Assembly: GCF_026914185.1 (NCBI RefSeq)
Contig: NC_070560.1
Span: 7,307,501 to 7,371,500, forward strand
DNA: 64,000 nucleotides
Direction of reading: 5' to 3'
From: Puccinia triticina
Lineage: Eukaryota > Basidiomycota > Pucciniomycetes > Pucciniales > Pucciniaceae
The translations under genes and the position numbers were made by a program. Below are positions 1 to 8,937 of this stretch, one piece after another. Below the pieces are notes generated by a model. It was not told where the DNA came from and ran no database searches. It worked only from the letters and a program-made list of their open reading frames with translations. The stretch's first letter is position 1; every line of letters begins with the position of its first letter.

Positions 1-605
1 TGGTCTCTGTCATGGCTAGGATTGCTTGGAGGGCCGCTTTCTGTTGGGTTGGAATTGGTCCACCTGGAGTCAAGGCCAGGGTGCAACAAGGTGTAACGGT
101 GGGTAGGGAGCTGGGTGGGTTGTACTGCGTGGCGGCATTGGCAAAGCAACAGTTTGAAGATGAGTGGTGAGTCCGTTGTGATGGGTGGGATGGAGCTTTA
201 CCAGACCATTTCCTATAAATAGGAGGACACTGGCATCCATATTTCCCCAGGCGGCCCTCAAGCTGTAATTCCAGCCTGGGTTCGCCTCACCCCCGTCCGC
301 TGTTGCATTTGCGCAGTCCGGCGGGGGATACTCGTGGAACCCCCTGTGCTTACGGGCTGGGGGTCTTCCTCTCACCACTTTTTAAACCTGCTAGACAGGG
401 ATGGGTGGTGGGCCATGATTCATCAGCTTGCTGATGTTAGGTGGCAGGGTGTGGGCTAGTTTTATGATTTTGTATTCTAGTTCTTTTTTTATTTTGTAAA
501 AGGGGAAAACTTTGATTTTTTTTTTGTATTTTGGTCATTTGTAGGGGAAACCCTTGAATTTTTTTTCCACAAAACTGAGGCTTTAATATACTTGGATAGT
601 ATGAT
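1..605 (+). repeat. LTR-like repeat family B, copy 1 (cut by window start)
   Basis: Matches a second copy at 10262-10830 (inverted) and a third at 60590-61110. Shared landmarks in order are a TATA-like box (cctataaatagg near 210), a block around CGCTGTTGCATTTGCGCAG, the phrase CTGCTAGACAGGGATG, CATCAGCTTGCTGATGTTAG, runs of AGGGGAAACCCTT, and an end near GGCTTTAATA(T/A)ACTTGGATA. A promoter-like box followed by a T-rich 3' part fits a solo LTR, but no coding region of a parent element is visible, so the class is inferred. Confidence 0.55.
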
Positions 606-884
606 TTCCAATTCCTACCTTCATTAGTAAATCATCCATTATTGTGAGCTTCACTTTCAACAAAACTCTTGAAGGGATTTAAATAAGGGTTTTATTTATA
701 AAGGCTTTTTAGGATAATGATGATAATCAAAGGTGCAACCAATCCAATAGGGGGGTTCACGATTGGATTTTTGGCTCCTGGTGACCCCATAAAATCTTCC
801 TTGCTGGTGCACAATTTGGGCCATAAAATTACCACCAGAAATGGTAAAAGTTTGCTGGTCATCCAACAGGGACCAGCAAAATTT

Positions 885-1017
885 TACGGCACCCCTTCTG
901 ATGACCGGTCAATACCAGTCATCACCTGGAATGCATAACTCCATCTGATGGCTGGTCAACACCGGTCATTGGGTCCGGTACACACTCAACTCTTCCCCAA
1001 CACCAGTGATTGGACAC
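885..1017. repeat. Left part of palindromic GGTCATCGAGTGG minisatellite
   Basis: Degenerate copies of the same GGTCA-rich motif (ctggtcaacaccggtcattgg and similar) seen in the large array right of the Ty3 element. The Ty3 insertion therefore split one array. Confidence 0.5.
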
Positions 1018-1021
1018 ACGC

Positions 1022-1854
1022 TGTGGTGACCATACTCGTGGCGCCGCAGGCGCGCAGGATATCCGGCGGGACTTCAAGCTCACCAAGACTTCAAGACCCC
1101 ACGCGTGTCGTCAAGATCAATGAGTCCTCAAGGCATTTCAGGATCAAGAACCCCACATGTTCCCTTCTTTGCTCTCTGCTGGTTTGTTTTGGCTGTTGTG
1201 TCCTTTTTTTTTCCTGTTTTCTGTTCCTATTTTTCTTTGATTCTTTTCTTTGTTTCTATATGCGCGCGTTGGAGAGGCTTGGTTATGTGGAGGGTTGGTC
1301 GTGTTCCTGTTTTTCTCAGTTTGTTTTGTTTTGTTGTTTTGTTTCTTTTTTTTTCCTCTCTTTCTGTTTTGTTGCGCGCGTATGCGCGCGGTGTATGATG
1401 ACCTGTCCGTAGCATGTCACCAACTCCAAGGTTTAAGTTCAGTTCGAACTCAGGCTTTGGAGCGGCATGGGATTTCGTCTGAACCAAAATTTTCCTTGTC
1501 AGATCATCTCATCAACTGGAATCTAAAGTTTATTGATCCTTTGTTCACCGATATACTCGCGGAGCTTCTGAGTTTCTCCTCTCAGCCCCGCGCCGATCCT
1601 CTTCCAGATTCTTTTCCTCTAAGATCACGGTCCCCGGTCCAGTTCGCCGGCTCTCTTCCCAGATTCCCAACGAACAAACCACCGCCGACGGGATTAATCT
1701 ACCTCCCGTCGTCTCAAATCAAAATCCCCTTCCATTTCCGCTATCCTCGATTCCCCAGACTCACACATCACCCGGATCACCGTGAAGGCAGCGCACCAGC
1801 GCAACATTCCCTTCCAGCAACTGCCGACGGCCCAGCACCGGTCGGAGTTCCACA
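1022..1854 (+). repeat. 5' LTR of the Ty3 element
   Basis: 833 bp beginning TGTGGTGACC and ending GAGTTCCACA, so the termini TGTGG/CCACA are inverted repeats as expected for LTRs. It ends two bases before the primer-binding site. The middle is T-rich with GCGCGC blocks. The solo LTRs at 18586-19429 and 19952-20678 belong to the same broad family. Confidence 0.92.
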
Positions 1855-1856
1855 TT

Positions 1857-1906
1857 TGGTCCCCCGAGCCGGGATCGAACCAGCGACCTCAAGATTTACA
1901 GTCTCG
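1857..1906 (+). other. Primer-binding site, complementary to the 3' half of tRNA-Tyr
   Basis: Starts TGGTCCCCCGAGCC, two bases after the LTR. Its reverse complement reads as the 3' half of a tRNA: an anticodon arm with loop CTGTAAA (anticodon GTA, Tyr), a variable region, a T arm with TTCGATC closed by GCTGG/CCGGC, acceptor strand TCGGGGG, discriminator A and CCA. Complementarity runs about 50 nt, far beyond the usual 18. The anticodon loop is uninterrupted, whereas eukaryotic nuclear tRNA-Tyr genes normally carry an intron there, so the match is to a mature, CCA-tailed tRNA. Confidence 0.85.
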
Positions 1907-2100
1907 TCTTCTAGGGATTTCGAGACGACCGGCGGTTTTGAGGCGCTCCCTCTTTTCTTTTGAATTCCCTATCCCTATCAACTTTTTCTGCCGGTTCCTC
2001 CCCCGGAATTCTCTTCCTTTGTTTCTCTCATCCCCCAATCACTAGTTCTTCCGATTTTGGGCGCCCCACCGTGGAAGAAGGAACCTACCGTTTTTTATTC

Positions 2101-2209
2101 GTGGAGGCTACAGGAGGCAAAAGTAAGTTCCTCCCATAGTTGCACCTCCGAGGGTATCTACTATTATCGTCAAAGCATTACGTCCGCCACATACGTGAGC
2201 CGCAAACCA
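2101..2209 (+). repeat. 110-bp module, copy 1 (upstream of gag)
   Basis: One of four related modules in the Ty3 element: GTGGAGG..., then AAAAGTAAGTTCCTCCCATA, GTTGCACCTCCGAGGG, and a tail ending ACGTGAGCCGCAA. The GTAAGT at 2123 matches a consensus fungal 5' splice site. It lies 125 nt before the gag start, in the leader. Confidence 0.7.
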
Positions 2210-2252
2210 CCTCCTTTCCTAGGCCCTGGACGCACTTTACATTTTGTTCGAG

Positions 2253-4376
2253 ATGGCCGACCCAATTGCTGGACCAGCCCATCGGATGATGGTTAAGATC
2301 AAGCCACAGAATAAAAACCTGTGTTTCGATGGGACCGATGTCGAGGAGTTTCTCGATTTCTATGAGCTGGCGGCTCAGTTGGACGGCGCGTCTGAGTACG
2401 ACATGGCTCGGCAGTTGGGCTGCTTCGTTCAAGCTGGCGAAATTTTCTCAATCGTCAAGACGCTGGACGGATTCAAACCGCCCGAATGGCCCAAGTTAAA
2501 GGAATCAATGATCGCGTATTGGGGCGAGGTGGATACAGCCCTTTTCACAGAGCGGGATCTGGACGCGCTCGTGGAAACGTGGGTGGCCAAGGGCGGCGTG
2601 TCTTCCGTCTCAGAGTATCAGGCTTTTCGGAAGTCCTGGGAGCCGATTCAATCATACCTCGTGTCGAAGAAGCATATCGACTCTGAGGAGGAGCTTCGTA
2701 AGAAGTACTACCAGGCTTTTTCGGCTGGCTTCCAGGAAAGGATTCGCAGCCAACTCATCAAGGAGAAGTCAATGATCGTGACCCTCGACAAGCGTTATCG
2801 GCTCCCTTCTTTCGAGGTCCTCAAGGCTGCCGTCACTGAGGTGATTGTCACTCAGACGGCCTTAACGTTCGAAGATTCGCGCTCCGCGGTTCCAGTCCCA
2901 AGTCCTTTCAAGGCGGCCAACGAGACCATGCTCAAGATGGAGGCAGACAGGCGGCCTAAAGAAGCGCCCATCCAACCAACGGCGCCAGCTACAGTGGATG
3001 ACCTGTCAAGGATGCTTCAGTCTTTCGAGCAGCGGCTAAAACAGGAGCTTTCGACGGGCCCTCCGAGGCCCACAACCCCTTCCGGATCGCGCGGTCCTTT
3101 GGTTTGCTACTACTGTCATCGCGAGGGTCATGGAACTGCTCGTTGTTTTGAGCTGAAGAAGGATAAGGACGACAAGTTGGTTGAGCAGAAGGGCACAAAC
3201 TTCTTTCTCCCCAACGGAGCCTTGATTCCGTTCGACTCTTCCCGTCCGATTCGCCACGTGGTCGCATCCTATCAGCCGAAGACAAACGTAGTAGAGACCG
3301 AGTTCCGGACGACTTGCGGCGCCTTGGACCCTTGGTACCCGCCAGCGCTTTCTTCTCAGTCTTTCTCAGGAACCTACCAGTCGGACCCAGCGCGCAAGAA
3401 ACACGAGGGCCTCAATCCCTACAAGGCACCGGCCGTTCCTCCATCGGCAGCGAAGAGGCCTGCTCGGAAGCCTCGTTCCCAGAGCCCCGGATCAGAGCCG
3501 GACGAGATGAATGAGGAGCCAGAGCTTTTCGAGCGGAGCCCGGCTTCTTCCCCACAGGACCCAGTCATGGCGGACTCCGCACCCTCGACTCCAGCGGACA
3601 AAGCGGAGGCCGGTAACCCCAGAGTCCGCTTCGAGCGAGGGATCACAAAGGATCACCCCAACGCCGTCGACGGAGTGCTTAAGAAGATTGGAGATCTCCC
3701 TGTTCCCACGCTGACGGTGGCGGAGCTGTTCGCTATCTCTCCGGCTGTCGCTGATGGGATGAAGAAGTGGGTCTCTCGAAGGCGCGTGGAGGTAGGCGCA
3801 GGAGAGCTCAAGGTGTCATCAGGAACGCTGATGGAGGAGTCGTCGCCCTCGGAAGAGGAGAATCGACTCTACTCGTGCCCGTTGGGCTATCTCCCCTGTC
3901 TTCTCGGCGAAAATGAGGGCAACGTCGCTCCCCTGGTGGACTCGGGGTCTCAACTGAATCTGATCTCGGACGTGCAGGCGACAAAGCTTCATCTTAGCCC
4001 CCGAGTCAACTTCAGTTCCGCGGTCTACGGTATTGGCAACCAGGCTTGCGAGCTTGTTGGCGTTGCGGAGGACGTTCCTATCCGGATCGGCAAGTCCATA
4101 GTGGGAACGTGTCATTTTTGGATCACTCGGATGGATGGGCCTATCATTTTGGGCAGGCCGTTTCTGATGGACTTCGACGTCACGTTGGATTTCTCCGGCC
4201 AGACGGGTGAGAAGATTCTTATTCCGGACGCGGCAGGCCGAAGAATCGAGCTTTCACTCTGCTCAGTGGATTCCGGGCGTTGGGAGCGCAACTTTCCGGG
4301 AAATGGGCGCAAGGCGGTTCTTACCCGTAAGGGTAAGGCTCGCGAGGACCCCATAGAAGGTCGTCATTTTTTGTAG
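2253..4376 (+). CDS. gag-pro: Ty3 Gag-protease polyprotein
   Basis: 707 residues from ATG 2253 (MADPIAG...). The protein would form the retrotransposon particle, bind its RNA and cleave the polyproteins. The N-terminal ~270 residues are helical and capsid-like. A CCHC zinc knuckle follows at about residue 285 (CYYCHREGHGTARC). A Pro/Ser-rich linker leads to a retropepsin-like domain with the catalytic DSGS at residue 563 and a later ILGRPFL-type strand. The frame is open throughout and closed by TAG. The downstream polymerase gene begins about 110 nt later in another frame, so it cannot be made by simple stop-codon readthrough; splicing or a separate message would be needed (inference). Confidence 0.92.
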   Translation: MADPIAGPAHRMMVKIKPQNKNLCFDGTDVEEFLDFYELAAQLDGASEYDMARQLGCFVQAGEIFSIVKTLDGFKPPEWPKLKESMIAYWGEVDTALFTERDLDALVETWVAKGGVSSVSEYQAFRKSWEPIQSYLVSKKHIDSEEELRKKYYQAFSAGFQERIRSQLIKEKSMIVTLDKRYRLPSFEVLKAAVTEVIVTQTALTFEDSRSAVPVPSPFKAANETMLKMEADRRPKEAPIQPTAPATVDDLSRMLQSFEQRLKQELSTGPPRPTTPSGSRGPLVCYYCHREGHGTARCFELKKDKDDKLVEQKGTNFFLPNGALIPFDSSRPIRHVVASYQPKTNVVETEFRTTCGALDPWYPPALSSQSFSGTYQSDPARKKHEGLNPYKAPAVPPSAAKRPARKPRSQSPGSEPDEMNEEPELFERSPASSPQDPVMADSAPSTPADKAEAGNPRVRFERGITKDHPNAVDGVLKKIGDLPVPTLTVAELFAISPAVADGMKKWVSRRRVEVGAGELKVSSGTLMEESSPSEEENRLYSCPLGYLPCLLGENEGNVAPLVDSGSQLNLISDVQATKLHLSPRVNFSSAVYGIGNQACELVGVAEDVPIRIGKSIVGTCHFWITRMDGPIILGRPFLMDFDVTLDFSGQTGEKILIPDAAGRRIELSLCSVDSGRWERNFPGNGRKAVLTRKGKAREDPIEGRHFL

Positions 4377-4489
4377 GACAAGTTGATCTGGAAAGCGACG
4401 GGCTTAATTTAGAGTCTCGCAGCCTGGCCGCAGGATCAACTTCATTTTCAGAGTCTCACGGTTGCGCTCTTTCAGCTTCTTCTCAATTC

Positions 4490-7400
4490 TTGTTTTCCTC
4501 GACGCTCGATAAAATCAATAAAATCAAAAAACACCTGAAAATCCCGGTAAACCCCAAAAACATTTGTGTTAATCCAAATTTCGACTCTCAAGGCGCTTGG
4601 GATTCTTCAAGAGATAGTGTACAAATAGCCTCTCAAGTCTCTTCTTTTCACTTTCAACTGCTTCCGTTTCAAGTCGAAGGCCAGGATTATCGGCGACTGA
4701 AGCCCCTGAGTATGAAGGCCAGGGGTTTTGCGGAGGAAATAGGTACCCCACGGAGGCATGGAGACGTAGAAGTAAGTTCTCTCCATAGTTGCACCTCCGG
4801 GCATGATGCTGCCGTTATCTTCGAAAACCCTACTTCAGCCACTCTCGTGAGCCACTCGCAACCTTCTGGTTCCTCTTCCAGTTTTTCCTTGAGTTCTTCA
4901 AACGGCTACCTCCGTCTCCGCGACGAGAATAAACTAGATACGCATCTCCGTCTCCGAGATGAGAATAAACTAGATACGTCTCCCGACGTCCTCCGCAATG
5001 AGGGTAATCTAGTTGTACTCCGCGATGAGCATAAACTCCCGAGCCTCCGCAACAAGGGAAAACTAAAGATGCTCCGCGATGAGGTGAAACTAGAGACTTA
5101 TCGAATGGCGGCGGAAGGAGGACTTGTGTATTTTGGTGTAGCGCGGGGGTCAGGAGGACCAAAAGTAAGTTCCTCCCATAGTTGCACCTCCGAGGGTTTC
5201 TCTGCACGTCTCGAAAACCCTACTCTAGCCACATACGTGAGCCGCAACCCTTTGTTTGGTTTTTCTTTCTCAGAGAAAGCGGCGTTCGAGGATGGATCAG
5301 AGCATAGGACGTGGCGCCTGCTCGAGCATGGGCTTAGTCTTGGCACTCAGAAGGCGCTGGCCGATTCCTGGCGAGAAGGCTCCTTTCTTTCGTTTGCGGC
5401 AAAGTACAAACCGGTTGCGCGGAAGATCAAGCCGGTTAATCAACCTATGCCTCAGAGTCTCAACCCGCCCTTGCAGCGTCCCCCGTTGTCGCGCGATCCT
5501 TATTGCGGCCTCTCACGATCCCTGGCAGGTCCCTTCATCCCACGCGGGCGAGTAACAGAGGAGAGCCTACAAGTTGTCAACTTCGGGCCGTCTGGGTGGC
5601 TATATCCTGCAGAATTGGATCTGATCAAGAACGTCCTCGCGGAGCGCAGCCAGTCGATAGCATTCAACGAGTCTCAGCGCGGGTTGCTCAAGGAAACCTA
5701 CGGGCTCCCCTACATCATTCCCGTGATAGAGCACGAGCCTTGGCGGAAGCGCAAGATTCCTATTCCTGCGGCTAAGATGGAAGAATATGTGAAGATTATT
5801 TGCAAGCGCGTACGCAACGGACTCTACGAGCAGTCGACGTCAAGTTATACAAGCCCGGTGTTTTGCGTGCTCAAAAGCAACGGCAAACTGCGGATTGTTC
5901 ACGATCTACAACCCCTGAATAAGGTCACTATCCGAGACGCCGGCGTGCCCCCAGCCACGGAGGAATTTGTAGAGTCTTTCTCTGGCCGCGCCTGCTACGG
6001 CCTCGGCGACATCATGGGCGGCTATGACAAGCGCGCCCTTCATCCTATTTCTTGGCCCCTCACTACGTTCGACACTCCTCTGGGGCGATTCCAACTCACC
6101 CGACTTCCTCAAGGCGCGACCAACTCGGTCGCAGTGTACCAAGCTCAAATGGTTTGGATCCTCCAGGATGAGATCCCAGATCACGCCGGTATCTTTATCA
6201 ACGATGGAGGAATCAAGGGCCCGGTGTCGGACTATGATAATGAGACGCTGGACTGGCATCCGGGAATTCGGCGCTTCATTTGGGAGTATGCGGAGACTCT
6301 CGAGTGCATTTTGTTTCGCGTCGAAGAATCCGGTCTCACGGTTTCGGCTTCCAAGTTGGCGGCTTGCGTACCCGCCTTGGAAATAGTGGGGCACGTTGTC
6401 TGCAAAGAGGGTCGGCGCATGGCGAAGACCAAGATCAATAAGATTTTGTCGTGGCCGACTCCAGAGAATGCGACTGAGGTCCAAGGCTTCCTTGGCGTGG
6501 TAGTGTATGTCCGAATCTTTATCCCATCTCTTTCCCAGATCTGCCTGCCTCTCAGACGGCTGACGCGCAAGGACGCGGACTTCATTTGGACTGAGGATTG
6601 CGACGACGCGTTTGAGGAGCTTAAGTGCATCGTCGGCAAGGAAATTGTCCTTGCTAAAATTGACTACGGGCCTGAGGCAGGCAGGATCAAGTTGGCGGTT
6701 GATTCAAGTTTTCATGCGGCTGGAGCGGTGCTCTCTCAAACGGATCAGAATGGTTTGGACCGGCCGGCTCTCTACGAGTCGTTGCTGTTCTCAGATGTGG
6801 AATCGAGGTACTCTCAATCCAAGCTCGAGTTATGCGGCGTCGCCCGCATCCTCAAGAAACTGCAGACGATTCTTTGGGGCCAGCATTTCGAATTACAAGT
6901 TGATGCGCAGTCGCTCATCCAGATGATTAACGCGCCGAGTCTGCCCAATGCTCCCATGACTCGCTGGGTGTCGTTTATCCAGCTGTTCTCGTTCGACATC
7001 ATCCACCGACCGGGCAAAACCTTTTTGATGCCGGATGGTCTTTCACGGCGCCCTCGGGGCGATGACGAATCTGATCAGCCATCCTCAGAATTTGATGAAG
7101 ACACACCATTGATCCGGCCAGTGCACTGCTTCTCTGTGACCTCTGAATCCGGCTATTCTGGGTACCAGGAGGGCTTTTGGCGCCGTCTGGAGGTCTTCCT
7201 AGCTACTCTGGCCAGGCCTGAAGGTTCTAACGATCAAGAGTTCCGTGCGATAAAACGTAGGACCGCGGATTTCTACCTGCAGGCGGGCCGTCTTATGAAA
7301 CGTGGGAGCCCTCTGCCTCGCATCGTCATCACAATCGCTAAGAAGCAGGAATCCATTCTTGAGGAGTTGCACGAGGGGCTCGGCCACCGCGGCACGGCAG

Positions 7401-8431
7401 AGACGTATCGCCGAGCTGCGGAACGGTTTTGGTGGCCATCCCTTAAGCAGTCCGTCTCGCGCTGGTGCCGGAGTTGCGAGGCCTGTCAGAAGAAGGATCT
7501 CCGGAGACCTCAGGAGTTGCGGTACCCGACTGGCGAGTCTACCGTGTTCGGCTGTGTCTTGATGGATGCGGTTCACCTCAAAGCCAGTGGGGCTAAGTAT
7601 CTGATTGTTGCGAGGGACGATTTTTCTGGTTGGGTCGAAGCAAAAATCCTCAACAACCTCACGTCGGAGGCGGTGGCTTCCTTTCTTCAGGATCATTGGA
7701 CCATGCGTTACGGGTTGGCGCGTTCTTATTCTACGGACGGTGGCTCAGAATTTGGCGGAGCTTTGGCAGAGATGCTGCGCGCCTTACCAGGCCAGCATAG
7801 GGTCTCAACTCCCTACTACCCGGAGGGGCAGGGAATGGTCGAGCGCGGGCATGGACCTCTCAAGGCTGCGCTGGTGAAGTTGGCAGGCGAAAGCGGGAAG
7901 AACTGCCGCAAATACTTGCCCTTGGTTCTTTTCTCCGACCGAATTTCCACTAAAAGGACGACTGGTTATTCCCCTTACGAGCTAATCTTTGGCCAGCGCG
8001 CAGTCTTACCGCTTGATCTCGAAATCGAATCCTACTTGGGTGTCGACTGGGACGCAGTCAAGGACACCTCAGATCTTCTCGTCGCGCGCTCTCGCCAGTT
8101 GGAACGCAGCGAAGAGACGCGCGGCATTGCTTACAAGAAGCTGATGGATGCGCGAGGCGACTCCTTGCGCTATTGGGAAGAGAGGAACTCATCAAGAATT
8201 CGCGAACCCCTCAAGCCTGGCGATCAAGTTCTCGCTTTTAATCGGTCCCTTGAGACGCAGTGGGGGCAGTTGTTTGCTCACCGGTGGAACGGCCCCTACC
8301 GCGTCGTGAAGCAGGTCGAAGGAGGATCCTACGTGCTGGCGGAACTCGACGGCACCGAATTGAGGCGCCGGTTCGCTGCGGACCAGGTCAAAAGGTTTTA
8401 TTCCCGTGGAGGCACTTCTGACCAAAAGTAA
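4490..8431 (+). CDS. pol: Ty3 Pol: reverse transcriptase, RNase H, integrase
   Basis: Open frame of about 1,313 codons; the true start is uncertain because no ATG opens the frame and the first ~280 residues are low-complexity and repeat-rich. Reverse transcriptase follows (motif A DIMGGYD, motif RLPQGATNS, then FIND where YxDD/FxDD is expected; the Asn codon is at 6200-6202). RNase H shows VDSS, an E in KLELCGVA and a D in LQVDAQS. Integrase shows the HHCC finger (H...H, CRSCEAC near 7370-7490) and a DDE core (MDAVH, STDGGSEF, EGQGMVERGH), then a GPY-like C-terminal module. The frame is intact, but the Asp-to-Asn change at the RT metal site probably makes this copy inactive on its own. Confidence 0.92.
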   Translation: MFSSTLDKINKIKKHLKIPVNPKNICVNPNFDSQGAWDSSRDSVQIASQVSSFHFQLLPFQVEGQDYRRLKPLSMKARGFAEEIGTPRRHGDVEVSSLHSCTSGHDAAVIFENPTSATLVSHSQPSGSSSSFSLSSSNGYLRLRDENKLDTHLRLRDENKLDTSPDVLRNEGNLVVLRDEHKLPSLRNKGKLKMLRDEVKLETYRMAAEGGLVYFGVARGSGGPKVSSSHSCTSEGFSARLENPTLATYVSRNPLFGFSFSEKAAFEDGSEHRTWRLLEHGLSLGTQKALADSWREGSFLSFAAKYKPVARKIKPVNQPMPQSLNPPLQRPPLSRDPYCGLSRSLAGPFIPRGRVTEESLQVVNFGPSGWLYPAELDLIKNVLAERSQSIAFNESQRGLLKETYGLPYIIPVIEHEPWRKRKIPIPAAKMEEYVKIICKRVRNGLYEQSTSSYTSPVFCVLKSNGKLRIVHDLQPLNKVTIRDAGVPPATEEFVESFSGRACYGLGDIMGGYDKRALHPISWPLTTFDTPLGRFQLTRLPQGATNSVAVYQAQMVWILQDEIPDHAGIFINDGGIKGPVSDYDNETLDWHPGIRRFIWEYAETLECILFRVEESGLTVSASKLAACVPALEIVGHVVCKEGRRMAKTKINKILSWPTPENATEVQGFLGVVVYVRIFIPSLSQICLPLRRLTRKDADFIWTEDCDDAFEELKCIVGKEIVLAKIDYGPEAGRIKLAVDSSFHAAGAVLSQTDQNGLDRPALYESLLFSDVESRYSQSKLELCGVARILKKLQTILWGQHFELQVDAQSLIQMINAPSLPNAPMTRWVSFIQLFSFDIIHRPGKTFLMPDGLSRRPRGDDESDQPSSEFDEDTPLIRPVHCFSVTSESGYSGYQEGFWRRLEVFLATLARPEGSNDQEFRAIKRRTADFYLQAGRLMKRGSPLPRIVITIAKKQESILEELHEGLGHRGTAETYRRAAERFWWPSLKQSVSRWCRSCEACQKKDLRRPQELRYPTGESTVFGCVLMDAVHLKASGAKYLIVARDDFSGWVEAKILNNLTSEAVASFLQDHWTMRYGLARSYSTDGGSEFGGALAEMLRALPGQHRVSTPYYPEGQGMVERGHGPLKAALVKLAGESGKNCRKYLPLVLFSDRISTKRTTGYSPYELIFGQRAVLPLDLEIESYLGVDWDAVKDTSDLLVARSRQLERSEETRGIAYKKLMDARGDSLRYWEERNSSRIREPLKPGDQVLAFNRSLETQWGQLFAHRWNGPYRVVKQVEGGSYVLAELDGTELRRRFAADQVKRFYSRGGTSDQK
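4751..4862 (+). repeat. 110-bp module, copy 2 (gag-pol junction)
   Basis: GTAAGTTCTCTCC at 4772, ATAGTTGCACCTCCGGG, then AAAACCCTACTTCAGCCACT and CGTGAGCC. It is translated within the N-terminal part of the pol frame. From GTAAGT to TTCAG is 67 nt, an intron-sized interval. Confidence 0.7.
4912..5098 (+). repeat. Imperfect ~33-bp coding tandem repeat (LRDENKLDT)
   Basis: About six units built on CTCCGCGATGAG.ATAAACTA. In the pol frame they give LRDENKLDT-like repeats (LRDENKLDT, LRNEGNLVV, LRDEHKLPS, LRNKGKLKM, LRDEVKLET). The repeats lie between module copies 2 and 3, before the RT domain, where no conserved Ty3 domain is expected. Confidence 0.75.
5145..5252 (+). repeat. 110-bp module, copy 3 (N-terminal pol)
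   Basis: Closest to copy 1: AAAAGTAAGTTCCTCCCATA (GTAAGT at 5165), GTTGCACCTCCGAGGG, AAAACCCTACTCTAGCCACA, ACGTGAGCCGCAACC. Confidence 0.7.
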
Positions 8432-8514
8432 GTCCTCCCATGTGTATGCACCTCAGGGTATCCTCTACCGCTGTCGTCGTAAGCCCTACTTCAGCCACTC
8501 TGTGAGCAGCCCTT
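8405..8514 (+). repeat. 110-bp module, copy 4 (end of pol)
   Basis: GTGGAGGCACTTCTGACCAA, then AAGTAAGTCCTCCCATG (GTAAGT at 8428), CACCTCAGGG, CCCTACTTCAGCCACTCTGT. The pol stop codon TAA is formed by the TAA of GTAAGT. Confidence 0.65.
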
Positions 8515-8611
8515 GGCCCCTCCCCCTCTTTCTCTTTTGGTTTAGGCTTCTTCCGCGACTGCACGTAAACTCTCCGAGGAGTCTAGGGACAGACTCCAAG
8601 TGGTGGTGTGA

Positions 8612-8933
8612 TGTGGTGACCATACTTGTGGCGCCGCAGGCGCGCAGGATATCCGGCGGGACTTCAAGCTCACCAAGACTTCAAGACCCCACGCGCGTCG
8701 TCAAGATCAATGAGTCCTCAAGGCATTTCAGGATCAAGAACCCCACATGTTCCCTTCTTTGCTCTCTGCTGGTTTGTTTTGGCTGTTGTGTCCTTTTTTT
8801 TTCCTGTTTTCTGTTCCTATTTTTCTTTGATTCTTTTCTTTGTTTCTATATGCGCGCGTTGGAGAGGCTTGGTGAGCTTGAAGTCCCGCCGGATATCCTG
8901 CGCGCCTGCGGCGCCACGAGTATGGTCACCACA
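8612..8933 (+). repeat. Truncated 3' LTR with inverted terminal copy
   Basis: Bases 8612-8873 match 5' LTR positions 1022-1283 without gaps and with two substitutions. From 8874 the sequence switches to the reverse complement of the first ~60 bp of the LTR and ends GGTCACCACA. The junction carries a 6-bp overlap, CTTGGT, shared by both source positions. The inverted tail has the CGTGG variant of the 5' LTR, not the TGTGG variant of this 3' LTR. The remaining ~570 bp of the LTR are missing. Confidence 0.92.
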
Positions 8934-8937
8934 ACGC

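Larger units (their letters stand above)
1022..8933 (+). mobile_element. Ty3/Gypsy LTR retrotransposon with an aberrant fold-back 3' LTR
   Basis: Full structure: 5' LTR, tRNA-Tyr primer site, gag-protease gene, RT-RNaseH-integrase gene, and a truncated 3' LTR ending in an inverted copy of the LTR's first 60 bp. The 4-bp sequence ACGC lies directly outside both ends (1018-1021 and 8934-8937), so the element appears to have integrated in its present aberrant form. The overlapping LTR parts (262 bp) differ at two positions only, which indicates a young insertion. Domain order PR-RT-RH-IN is that of Metaviridae. No chromodomain is apparent at the integrase C-terminus. Confidence 0.93.

Noticed and set aside
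1857..1906. A tRNA-Tyr gene on the minus strand
   Set aside because: Only the 3' half is present, with CCA encoded and no D arm; its position right after the LTR makes it a primer-binding site.
948..1963. Several hydrophobic or Ser-rich open frames across the 5' LTR
   Set aside because: They lie in the LTR and its T-rich tract, have no domain, and recur as the same text in the 3' LTR.
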